28,163 bases of DNA from Candidatus Pacearchaeota archaeon (lineage in GTDB: Archaea > Nanobdellota > Nanobdellia > Pacearchaeales > GW2011-AR1), in contig JAPLXX010000059.1 of NCBI GenBank assembly GCA_026395855.1, positions 1-28,163 of the forward strand, read 5' to 3'. The position numbers and the translations under genes were made by a program. Positions 6,939-16,500 of this stretch are shown here, one piece after another (the first letter of the stretch is position 1; every line of letters starts with the position of its first letter). The notes under the pieces are model-generated. The model made no database searches, was not told where the DNA came from, and saw nothing but the letters and a program-made list of their open reading frames with translations.

Positions 6939-8006
6939 ATGGATAAATTTATCTTAGAACAAGGAAAATTTGGAAGCGTTTGGCTAGCCCTTACTTATAA
7001 TTGTAATAATCAGTGTAAATGGTGCTACGCTTCATCTAATATATCTTCTTTTAGAGACAGAGAATTTGATAATAGCAAAGAAACCGAATTGTATGAACTT
7101 TTAAGCGAATTGGGAATTAGAGATGTTAAACTAGTTGGAGGAGAATCTACTTTATATCCAAACATTATACCTTTAGTAGGTAATTTATCTTCTTTAGGTA
7201 TGAATATTACTCTTGTTACAAATGGAAGGAGATTCTCTGACCTTGAATTTGCAAAAAGAATTACTGACGCCGGATTAAAAGATTCATGTTTTTCCATAGA
7301 AGGATATGACAAAGAAAGTCATGATGCTGAAACTTGTGTAAGGGGAAGTTTTGTTGAAGCTATGCAGGGGATTGAAAATTTTATAAAATTGGGGGGGAGA
7401 ATTGCTACAAACACAACAATTACATCTGAAAATAAAGGATATCTTGAAAAAATTGTAGATTTTCTCTCAACTAAATCAAGAGTAATAACATTTAATATTT
7501 GTGAGCCTTTGTTCCGGGCACGTTCTAGTTCTACTAATGTTTTCTCTCCAAGAGGTGTGCTTTCTCCAATGGAAGGGGTTTCAGAATTTGAGCGTATTTA
7601 TAGATATGCAAAGCAAAGAGGTATAGATATTAAACTTACTACCCCTCTTCCAATTTGTAACTTTAGTGAGGATATCCGAGAATCTATGCACAAAGAAGGA
7701 GCAATTGGAGGAATCTGTTCAATTATTTCCGGTCAAAATTTTGTTATTGACTATAATGGAGACATCTTACCATGTACACTCTTTTCTGGTTTCCCGCTTT
7801 TTAATATTTTCAAGGAAGGTAAAGTAATCAGCGCTGAAGAATTTTTATCCCGATACAATTCTTTAGAGGGTGGACAAGGATTAAGAGAAAAAATTCGTCA
7901 TTTTCCTTCAACTAAATGTTCTGAGGGATGTGATCTTTTTTGCTCTGGTGGTTGTCCAATCTTTTGGGCTAAATATCCTTCAGAGGAACAAATAAAGGGC
8001 TTATAA
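6939..8006 (+). CDS. Radical SAM enzyme with SPASM/twitch-like C-terminal cysteines
   Basis: A 355-residue radical S-adenosylmethionine enzyme. The CxxxCxxC cluster motif (Cys22, Cys26, Cys29 in YNCNNQCKWCYA) and the GGE-type motif LVGGEST are clear. The C-terminal part has CSIISGQNFVIDYNGDILPC followed by KCSEGCDLFCSGGC, a cysteine pattern like SPASM domains that bind auxiliary Fe-S clusters in peptide-modifying enzymes. Known SPASM enzymes act on peptides (PqqE, MftC, sactipeptide maturases) or proteins (anaerobic sulfatase maturase); the substrate here is unknown. The gene directly abuts the 74-residue ORF and ends 15 bp from the 3' end of the convergent tRNA-Val. The cassette between a ribosomal promoter and a tRNA 3' end could be acquired. 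Confidence 0.9.
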   Translation: MDKFILEQGKFGSVWLALTYNCNNQCKWCYASSNISSFRDREFDNSKETELYELLSELGIRDVKLVGGESTLYPNIIPLVGNLSSLGMNITLVTNGRRFSDLEFAKRITDAGLKDSCFSIEGYDKESHDAETCVRGSFVEAMQGIENFIKLGGRIATNTTITSENKGYLEKIVDFLSTKSRVITFNICEPLFRARSSSTNVFSPRGVLSPMEGVSEFERIYRYAKQRGIDIKLTTPLPICNFSEDIRESMHKEGAIGGICSIISGQNFVIDYNGDILPCTLFSGFPLFNIFKEGKVISAEEFLSRYNSLEGGQGLREKIRHFPSTKCSEGCDLFCSGGCPIFWAKYPSEEQIKGL

Positions 8007-8021
8007 AAATTTATCAAAAAA

Positions 8022-8128
8022 TGGCCCTGGCAGGAATCGGACCTGCGCCTTGTCCATTTTGAGACGCTTCAAACTTACGCGAGATAACGTAACGTCAAGG
8101 ACATGTTCTGCCATTAGACTACAAGGCC
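8022..8128 (-). tRNA. tRNA-Val(GAC) with 36-nt intron
   Basis: Minus-strand cloverleaf: acceptor GGCCTTG/CAGGGCC with discriminator A, T arm GCAGG-TCCGATT-CCTGC, anticodon stem TGTCC/GGACA. The mature loop reads UUGACGU, giving anticodon GAC (Val). The D stem (GTCT/GAAC) has one C-A mismatch at 12-23, so the fold is slightly imperfect. A TATA box lies at 8155-8164. Confidence 0.85.
8057..8092 (-). other. tRNA-Val intron at position 37/38
   Basis: The intron is 36 nt. Exon UUGA (32-35) pairs with intron UCAA as the central helix. Bulges CG|U and AA|U hold the splice sites. The intron interior can form UUACG/CGUAA. The inner helix next to the 5' bulge is less regular than in the tRNA-Thr and tRNA-Arg introns. 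Confidence 0.78.
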
Positions 8129-8154
8129 TTCTTGTCTTAAATGATTAGCGATTA

Positions 8155-8164
8155 TTTATATAAA
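8155..8164 (-). promoter_or_regulatory. TATA box for tRNA-Val
   Basis: TTTATATAAA is centred about 32 nt upstream of the mature tRNA 5' end, a suitable distance for a short 5' leader. Confidence 0.55.
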
Positions 8165-8202
8165 CTTTGTTAAAATATAAACCTTGTTGAATATTTAAGA
8201 AA

Positions 8203-8212
8203 TATTTAAATA
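8203..8212 (+). promoter_or_regulatory. TATA box for the 67-residue membrane protein
   Basis: TATTTAAATA is centred about 26 nt upstream of the ATG at 8234, predicting a leaderless mRNA. Confidence 0.55.
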
Positions 8213-8233
8213 CGTTGCACGATAAAATAATAT

Positions 8234-8437
8234 ATGAGAGGAAGAGGCAATTCAGGATTATTCTTTGTAATTTACCTAATTTTTGGAGTTTATTTTATCA
8301 ATTATGCATTCAATTTTGTGCCAATTCCTGCCTTTATTACTTCAATTGACAAATGGATAATTCTTGTCGGAGGAGTTCTTATTATAATTGGCGCAATCAA
8401 TTTGCTGAGACTGAATAGGTACAGATATGCGTATTGA
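8234..8437 (+). CDS. Small two-helix membrane protein, unknown function
   Basis: A 67-residue protein with two hydrophobic segments (about 9-29, LFFVIYLIFGVYFINYAF; and about 42-60, WIILVGGVLIIIGAINLL) joined by a short Pro-containing loop, with basic residues at both ends (MRGRG and RLNRYRY). Both termini are probably cytoplasmic by the positive-inside rule. It has its own TATA box and starts a leaderless mRNA. No family recognised; the coding assignment rests on promoter placement and coherent topology. Confidence 0.7.
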   Translation: MRGRGNSGLFFVIYLIFGVYFINYAFNFVPIPAFITSIDKWIILVGGVLIIIGAINLLRLNRYRYAY

Positions 8438-8506
8438 TTTTTAATATTTGTTCTTAGAATTTAGCTTAAACTTTCCTTTTTATGCACGCTTATGAAGGAT
8501 AACTTC

Positions 8507-8540
8507 ACTAAGTAACTTAATAACTAAGTAAGTTATTAAG
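8507..8540. promoter_or_regulatory. Putative operator: 10-bp perfect inverted repeat plus 9-bp direct repeat
   Basis: CTTAATAACT (8516-8525) and AGTTATTAAG (8531-8540) are perfect reverse complements separated by AAGTA. ACTAAGTAA occurs at 8507-8515 and again at 8523-8531, 16 bp apart. The inverted repeat ends next to the TATA/BRE of the following transcription unit, where a bound protein could block or assist TFB/TBP. Confidence 0.65.
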
Positions 8541-8545
8541 AAACA

Positions 8546-8553
8546 TTTAAATA
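8546..8553 (+). promoter_or_regulatory. TATA box for the RHH-like / exported giant unit
   Basis: TTTAAATA is centred about 33 nt before the ATG at 8583, predicting a start of transcription only a few bases before the gene. Confidence 0.6.
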
Positions 8554-8582
8554 TTAACAGCCTCTTTGAAAATTGAAAGAGC

Positions 8583-8720
8583 ATGAAAAAGTATTTACTT
8601 CTAGTAGAAGATGAAAGACTCTGGGAAAAGTTCAAACAGGGCACTACAAGAGATATTAATACAGAAATAATAGAGCTCATACGCAAGAAAATTGAGGGAG
8701 CAAAGAAGAATGAGAAATAA
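8583..8720 (+). CDS. Small ribbon-helix-helix-like protein (45 aa), candidate autoregulator
   Basis: A 45-residue protein: a hydrophobic strand (KKYLLLVED), a short helix (ERLWEKFKQ), a polar turn, then an amphipathic helix (INTEIIELIRKKIEG). Strand-helix-turn-helix of this size resembles the ribbon-helix-helix (MetJ/Arc/CopG) fold, although the first helix is short. It is the first gene after a strong inverted repeat and overlaps the next gene by 11 nt, so it could sense or repress its own operon. Function is inference. Coding status is supported by TATA placement, the overlap and coherent amphipathicity. Confidence 0.6.
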   Translation: MKKYLLLVEDERLWEKFKQGTTRDINTEIIELIRKKIEGAKKNEK

Positions 8721-10551
8721 AAATATGGGGAATGTTAGGGGTCAGGTGACTATTTTTATTATAATAGCTATTGTTATTATTGCACTGGTTGCGGGATATC
8801 TCCTGCTTAAAGGTTCGTTTGGCGTAAAAGAAATTCCTTCAGAAATTGCGCCTGCTTATAATAGTTTTCTGGCATGTTTGCAAGAGGATGTCAGCACAGG
8901 GATAAATGTTTTGGAAAGCAGGGGTGGATATATTGAGCTTCCGGGTTTTGAACCTGGCTCTACATATATGCCCTTTTCTTCGCAGCTGAATTTTGCAGGA
9001 AATCCGATTCCTTACTGGTATTATGTCTCTGGCAATAATATCCAGAAAGAGCAGATACCAACGAAGAATGAAATGGAAAACCAGCTTGAAATTTTTTTGG
9101 AAAGCAGAATAAGAGACTGCAATCTGAGGGGTTATTATGATCAAGGATTTGTAATAAGCATGGGTGAACCAAATGCTGATGTTATTATAAAAGAAAATTC
9201 TGTGGATGTTGATTTAAGCATGCCTCTTGTCATAGAAAAAGGAAATGACACTGCTTCAGTAAAAAGCCATAAAATATCAAAAGTTTCATCGCTTGGAAAG
9301 CTTTATGACTCTGCAAAAATAGTTTATGAAGAAGAGCAGAAAAATTTATTTTTGGAAAATTATGGCATTGATGCGTTAGGGCTTTATGCTCCTGTTGATG
9401 GAGTTGAAATTACATGTGCTCCATTAACCTGGGATGCTGAAAAAATCTTTGATGATTTACAGGAAGCTATAGAAGCAAATACTCTAGCATTGAAATCAAA
9501 AGGAGCTGAAACAGATTATTTTGCATTAAAACTCCCTATAGATGAAAATGTCAGATTTTTGAATTCCCGAAATTGGTCAAATAGCTTTGAGATTTCACCT
9601 GCAGATGATAGAATTCTGATTGCAACTCCTGTCGGAAACCAGCAAGGACTTGGAATTTTAGGATTCTGCTATGTTCCTTATCATTTTGTGTATAACATAA
9701 AATATCCTGTTCTTGTACAGATTTATAATGAAGAAGAAATTTTCCAGTTTCCTGTCGGAGTTGTTATACAGGGAAATAATCCAAGAGAAGCTTTAAATGC
9801 AACAGCATCTGAAGATATTGTTCCTGAATTGTGCAAATACAAGAACACAGAGATTCAGATAAATGCATATGACACAAACTTTGTTCCTGTAGATGCAGAT
9901 ATTTCCTATGAATGTTTTGGAAACAGGTGTGATATAGGCTCTACAAATTCAGGAATCTTAAAAGCAGAATTCCCTCAATGTGTCAATGGTTTTGTTTCTG
10001 CAAAAGCAGAAGGGTTCAAAACTACCAGATACCTTTTTTCGACAGTAAATGAAGGAGCATTGGATATAATTCTTGAAAGAATCTATCCCACAGATGTTAA
10101 ACTTCTTCTTGATGGAAAAATTTACAATGGAAGTGCGATGATGACTTTTACATCTGATTATGCAACAAATACTTTGGTCTATCCAGAGCAAAAAATTGTC
10201 AATCTTGGAGAAGGGGAGCATGATATTCAGGTTGAAATTTACAAAAATTCCCAGATAACAATCGGTGCTACGACAAAAGAGCAGTGTGTTCAGGTTCCAA
10301 GGGGAATTTTAGGAGTTTTCGGTTTGACAAAAGACAAGTGCTTTACTATCCAAGTTCCTGAGCAGGTTATTTCAAATGCACTTGCAGGCGGAGGAAAACA
10401 GACCAAGTATATACTTGAATCAGAATTAATAAAAGGAAATACTCTGGAAATAAATGTAAAAAGTCTGCCGGTTCCTGAAACAATTGAGCAATTGCAAAAT
10501 AATTATCTGTTGTTTGATGAAAATGAACTGGGGGTTGAATTTGTTAAATAA
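8710..10551 (+). CDS. Exported, N-terminally anchored DPANN-type protein of unknown function
   Basis: A 613-residue protein starting at the ATG at 8710, with GGAG-like bases about 10 nt upstream inside the preceding gene; in-frame alternatives are a TTG at 8692 and an ATG at 8725. The N-terminus RGQVTIFIIIAIVIIALVAGYLLLKG-type segment (about 10-35) is a single membrane anchor similar to pilin-like N-termini; I see no certain peptidase site. The rest is predicted extracellular, beta-rich, with scattered Cys residues that could pair (for example around LACLQED, RDCNLRG, ITCAPL, ECFGNRCDIG). It is followed after 8 nt by the 2624-residue giant, so the two are probably co-expressed and may interact. 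The name of the family is not known to me. Confidence 0.85.
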   Translation: MRNKNMGNVRGQVTIFIIIAIVIIALVAGYLLLKGSFGVKEIPSEIAPAYNSFLACLQEDVSTGINVLESRGGYIELPGFEPGSTYMPFSSQLNFAGNPIPYWYYVSGNNIQKEQIPTKNEMENQLEIFLESRIRDCNLRGYYDQGFVISMGEPNADVIIKENSVDVDLSMPLVIEKGNDTASVKSHKISKVSSLGKLYDSAKIVYEEEQKNLFLENYGIDALGLYAPVDGVEITCAPLTWDAEKIFDDLQEAIEANTLALKSKGAETDYFALKLPIDENVRFLNSRNWSNSFEISPADDRILIATPVGNQQGLGILGFCYVPYHFVYNIKYPVLVQIYNEEEIFQFPVGVVIQGNNPREALNATASEDIVPELCKYKNTEIQINAYDTNFVPVDADISYECFGNRCDIGSTNSGILKAEFPQCVNGFVSAKAEGFKTTRYLFSTVNEGALDIILERIYPTDVKLLLDGKIYNGSAMMTFTSDYATNTLVYPEQKIVNLGEGEHDIQVEIYKNSQITIGATTKEQCVQVPRGILGVFGLTKDKCFTIQVPEQVISNALAGGGKQTKYILESELIKGNTLEINVKSLPVPETIEQLQNNYLLFDENELGVEFVK

Positions 10552-10559
10552 AAAATAAA

Positions 10560-13500
10560 ATGTTAAAAGAAAAAGAATTTATTGGCAGAGGAAATTGTTA
10601 TAGCCACGATGCTGTTAAATGTAAATTTTTAGGGGTTAATATTCTTTTATTAACACTATCTTTCTTGCTAATCATCTTTTCGCTATCAATCATCTCAGCT
10701 GCGACATCATCTTATGTTCGTGCCGCGCCTGCATACACATTTAGTTATCAGACATCTGCATACACAGGCACCCAGTCATTTCCTTTATACGACAGAACAA
10801 TGTGCCAGGCAGGACAGGATTTTATCCTGCAGATAGATCCTGCCGGATGCACTCCTGCTGTTGTAAGAAGCGATTTGCTTGAAGAGCAGGAAGTTGCTGT
10901 ATTCTGCCCGATACTTGCAACACAATTAAATCCTCTTATTGAAGTAAAAGACATAGATTATCTTACAATAACTTCAAATAATCTTCCAAAAGAAGTTTTA
11001 ACAGTTGGCTACCAACCTGCAGCAGCTGCATTAGGAGACTGGAATCCAGAGATTACTACAAGTTTTTTAGGAAACATTGGTTATGCTACAATTGTTTTAA
11101 AGAGACAGCCGAATGAATCAGCAATGCCTGATTTTGTGAGTGGAAATCTGACAGCAAGGCTAATGTATGATGTAGATAATGCTTTTGGAACAGGAAGAGC
11201 TGTTTATTATCTCCCACAACTTACAGATGTGGAATGGAACAGGGATTATTCTGCATACAGCTTCTGGGAAGGAAGAGGATATTTAAGATTAGAGGGGGCT
11301 GATAATCAAGGCGCAAGCATTGGGATATATTCTGATTTTGATTCTTCTGGTGCTGGAAGGGGCGGAGAAAAAGATAAAATAACAACTGTGAATGTTGAAA
11401 AAGGGAAAACCTCCGGCGAAGTATTTCTTCCTGGATTTAATTATTGCAGAGGCGGATTAAAAATAAAATTAGACGGTCTGGAAAATCCAGATACAACAGT
11501 AAGATTAAGAATTGATTCAGAAACTATTGAACTAAAAGATGAAGAGGAATTTTTAGAAGAAAGATGCCAGGTAAAAGAGATAATCAAGCAGGGAATAAAC
11601 CAGAGAGTTGAAATTTCCTGCAGAGAAGATGAAAGAGGAACAAGCTTTACAGGAAGCAGCTTTGAATTAAGAATAAATCCTAAAGTAAATATTTCTATAA
11701 ATGGAACTACAGAGCAGCACGCTATTGGTGATAAATTATATGAGCAGGGAACAGATTCGGTTTATCTTGGTTTTGTAGGAAACAATGGAACAACTAATTC
11801 CCCAAGAGATTTATACATAAGACTTATTTCAATACCTTTGGACAGAGGAGGAAATGCGGAAAAATTAACTGAAAGTGAAATAGCTCATATGGCTGATTAC
11901 GACGGGCGCGTTTCTCCTGCTGAAGTTCGCGGAAGAACCAGTGCAGCAGGAGCTGCCAGAGAACTTATTACAAAAGCTATTGCTTCTGGAGGGAGTATCC
12001 TTAGAACAATCATAACAGGGAAAGATCCTGAGCGTTTGCATTATATTGACGGAGAAAAAAATATCTTTGGGACAGCTGTCAGGGTGTTTGGATATGCAGG
12101 AGTTTATGATACTGATTTATCAGGGATGCCGCAAAATCTGAGGAATAATTACACAAAAGCAATGGACGATTATGAGACTATAAAAGCAAGCTTTTCAGGA
12201 GAGGCATATGGCGAAGATTTGAGGACTATAGGAGAGCAGGCACTTTTTAATGCAATAGTGCTTGCAAACAGGGTTGGGCAGAAAAGCCAGGCATTGCAAT
12301 TATGCCAGGAATTTTCAGAGGATTATTCTGATTCTGCTGCACCTTCAATTTGCAGCAATGAATATCTTTTGTCAAATCTTGAAATTTCCGGGCAAAGTGT
12401 TCTCATCAACGGAAAAACCCATATTCTTTCTTTTGAAGGGATAAAAAAGCCAACTTATGAGGAATTTGGATTAGAGGTCAATGTTGGTGGCTACAGCGAT
12501 GGGCATAAAGAAACGTTTGAGTTATCTAAAGATGAGATAGTTTATATCAATGATTCTTCTGGTGAATATATCCAGCTGGTTAGCTTAGATGAGAACTCTG
12601 CAACTCTCAATACAAATCTGATAAAAACAAGCGTAATAGGGCGTATAGGGGCAGCTGTAGCAAATCCAAATCAGAAACTTGAAGAGGGAAAAGAGGAACT
12701 TTTTGGAAGCAGATATTCTTTTTCAATTTCAAAAATAAATCTGCAGAGAGTTGCGCGAGTTTCTGTAGAACCTCATGTTGATTACGCCAGAGCAAATGCA
12801 AGCATTAACTTTAAAATAGGAATAGAAAAAAGAGGAATTCAGTTGTCTCCTGAAAAAGCAAAAGAAAAAATAGAAAGCCTGAATAAGACAATTAAAACTC
12901 TGACAAAAATATCTGACAGTCTTGGAAAAGTCGTTACTGTCGGAAAAACAGCATGCCTAGTTACCGGTGGTTATCTGACTTTCAAGAACTTTTTTGCAAA
13001 TCTTGAAGGAAGCGGGCTTGCAAGACAGAGGGTTATGAGAACAGATGATGTTGGGTGGTATGATAAATGCAGGAATGCTGTAACAAATAATGCACAGATT
13101 AATGGAAAAGGTCCATTCTCAAATATTGAGCAATGTCTGCAGGCAAACTCTGCTGCTATAGATGCTTCTGTGAATGCTGTTGATGCCGTAATTAAACAGC
13201 AAAATCAGGAAACTAAAGACAGAGAAGAAGGAATTTCTCATACAAGTTTCCTTGGAGAAACCACAGTAGACACAGATGCTTCTTTAACCAGATTGATTGA
13301 AGGCAATTATATAAATGACATTACTGCAAAAACAAACGAAGTATTTACCACAAGCAGTGCATCTGTTAATAACAAAATAAAAGTTGGCAATAATGAGGTG
13401 GCTGTTAGTGAAATAATTTCCCATATTAATTCAAACACAATCACCCTTACTCAGGCAGAAAATCTGCAGTTAAATGCAAGGCTTCTTAATTCCCCGGATG

Positions 13501-16500
13501 CAACTGCTGCAGCTATAGCGAGAAACCAGGTGGAAAAAGCTCTCGGGGAAATTTATTCTAACTCACAGGCAGAAGTTCAGAGAGAAACTCTTTCTGCCCA
13601 ATATGGGCTTCCTTTTTCAATTAGTTCAACCGAGAGATTAACAGATTTACCATTAACCCAAATAAATACTTTTGCAGAAGTTAAAAACCGGTTTTCCGGA
13701 GCAAGCATTGCGGATAATACTTATGTTACAGGATTTCAAAATCAGTTAGATGGAAGAAAATATCTTTTAACTCTTAGCAATGATTTTGTTATAACTCAAA
13801 CATATTTGATAGGAGCGCTGGTAGATAATAAAAATGTTTTAAGCGTTGCAGACCCAGACCCCGAAAAAGTAAATCCATTAAGGTTAAACCCAAAAAAAAT
13901 AGATGCAACAACATATCAAAACAGATATACTAACGCCGAAGTTAGATATTATGAAACAGAACCTTATCGCGGATTGCCTGCTGTTGTTCCATTTGATACA
14001 ACAAACGGATGGTATGCTGCTGTAAAATCAGAACTTCCTATTTTAGGCGGATTAAGAGCATATGATTCTTCAGGACGGGTTTCAAGCTTTTATGTATGCA
14101 ATGTCGGGCCAAACGGAAGAGAAGACAATATGGGTGCAGATGATAATTGTCAGGGATTTGTTCCGGGAACAGGGCAAGCCCCTGTTTTTTCAGGAATGAA
14201 TGCAAGAGAAGCAGAGCAGTTAATGACTAAAGCTGTAAGTGCAATAAGCTATGCATCAAGTCACCATACCGCAGGACTTTCTCATATAACTATAAATGGG
14301 CAGTCGATTAATGTTGGCGAACCTGCTGCAAATATACCAAATATACAATGCGAAGATTTCATGTCACCTTCTGACTGCAATTTATTATTCAATGTGTGCG
14401 ACCCTTTTATATGTCCCTCAAGCAGATGTGATCTTGGAGGAACATATCCTGTAAAAGATGTTGTTCAGTCAGGACTAGCTGGAAGCATTTTCCTTTGCAT
14501 GCCAAACTTCCCGGAAGTGAAAGTTCCTGTTTGTGTTACAGGTGTTCATGCAGGAGTTGATGCTTATAACAGCGTGCTTAAATCATACAGAGAGTGTTTG
14601 CAGACAAGCATAGATACAGGGCAGACCCTTGGAGTTTGCGACGAGCTAAACAGCATTTATACATGCGAGTTTCTTTGGAAAGAAATAATTCCTATAGCAA
14701 AATATGCTATACCTAAAATAGCCGGCGGCGTTATTTCAGGAAGTTCTGGCGGCGGAGGGGAATATCTTGGAATTTCAGATGCTATGTCTAATGCAGAGAA
14801 ATCTGTAGATTACTTCACTCAATATTATGCAGATGATTCTTTCAAGGCATTCAAGGCAAGATCTACGCAAGAGGTTGGAGGAGAATTCTGCAAAAAATTC
14901 ACTTCGTTTGTAGGACCTGAAGGAGGAAATATGCTTGATGCTCTTGTTGCTCCTGATTCACCGTCGCAGTTTTACGGAAGATTCGAGGAAATATCATACA
15001 CAACTGCAACAAATCCTCCTGTTTCTCAATACAAAGTATTTTATCACATTTATGCAGGAAATGATTATCCTGCATATTACCAGGTTTATCTCAGAGGAAC
15101 AGGAAGTTCGTTTTATCAGGACACCAATCTCGAAAGGCCTGTTGCATCAGGATTTATTCCAGCAGGAGAGTTTAAAACAGAGACAAAGGATTTCACAGCA
15201 CCATCTGGATACAAACAATTGTGCATAGTTGTCAACGGGCAGGAAGAATGCGGATTCCAGCAGGTAACAACAGAATTTGGGTTTGATTATCTTTCAGAGC
15301 AATATGCTGCACAGCAAGCTTCACAGAAAGATGTAAACTCTGAAGCAGAATGTGTATCTGGAAGTCCAAGCACATATAGTTTCTTAAATCCGGTAAGCGC
15401 AGGGCAAATTGCATCAGGAATAATTCCGCAATCAGCTGCAGAAGAAGCGTTGAATCCTGCGATATACAATAGGGGGATAATAAGAGTTTGCGCAACATCT
15501 AATCCGGGACAAGGAACAGATGTTTTTGTCGGAACAAATAAATCAAGATGGCAGCCTGTTGGAAACTGCGGAAGCGAGAATCTAAAATGCTGGCTTGATA
15601 CAGACAGTGTAAAGAATGTTATTAAAAATGCAAATATATTAAATCAAACCCTAGGAGAGGTTGGAAATAATTATGTGCAGAGATTGCAGGAAGAAGGGCA
15701 ATTTATTACTGAAGATGCTTTTACCGACGAGGTTTTTTACTTAAACAGCTTAAACAGTTCTACACAAAAAATCATCAGAATAAACGCAAACATATCTAAA
15801 ACATTCTATAACAATCAAAGAGCTTATTTACATTTGCTAAGAGGAAATGCTTATGGTAATTTAGCTACTGAATTATATAGCACTGAAATAGCAAGGCAAA
15901 AGACCGCAGCTGCTACTGCAACTACCAGACCCGAAATTATTCCTGGGTTGCCGGTAGCAGAGCAAATAGATTTGGGAATTAATTATCCTGTTTTTGAATT
16001 TCAGGATGGAACAGCAAGAAATAATAGATATTATACATTTGATTCTGAAAAATGGAATTGGTGTGTAAATAATTGTGATGAACAGAAAAATTGGTATGAA
16101 GCAGCATTTGCAGAGTTTGCAGGAACAAGCAGCGGAGAAGATGCCACATCAATAACTCTTATACCTAGTTTAGGAAATACAGATAAGCAATTTATATTGC
16201 ATTTAGCAGACAAAGACTATTTGCAGGGATTGCAGCTGTTAATACACCGAACAACGCAAAATGCTGAAGGGGGAATTCTTCCTTGCTGGTTAGGTGGCTG
16301 CACATTACTTTCTACTGACAAAGTTGATTTTTCTTATGATGGAACATTTACTGTTACAGGAAGTGAATCTTATCAGATACCTGGTGCAACATACACATTC
16401 AAAACAAAATTTGAATTTGTTGCTGCTCAAAATAAATGGAGGTGGTCTCCTAGCACTGTAGATGATTGGGTGTTCGCACCTGAAACAGAGGTGAAAGAAG

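Noticed and set aside
12262..15498. Several 60-97 codon frames inside the giant gene on both strands
   Set aside because: They are shadows of one long frame with coherent protein composition and have no promoter or start signals.
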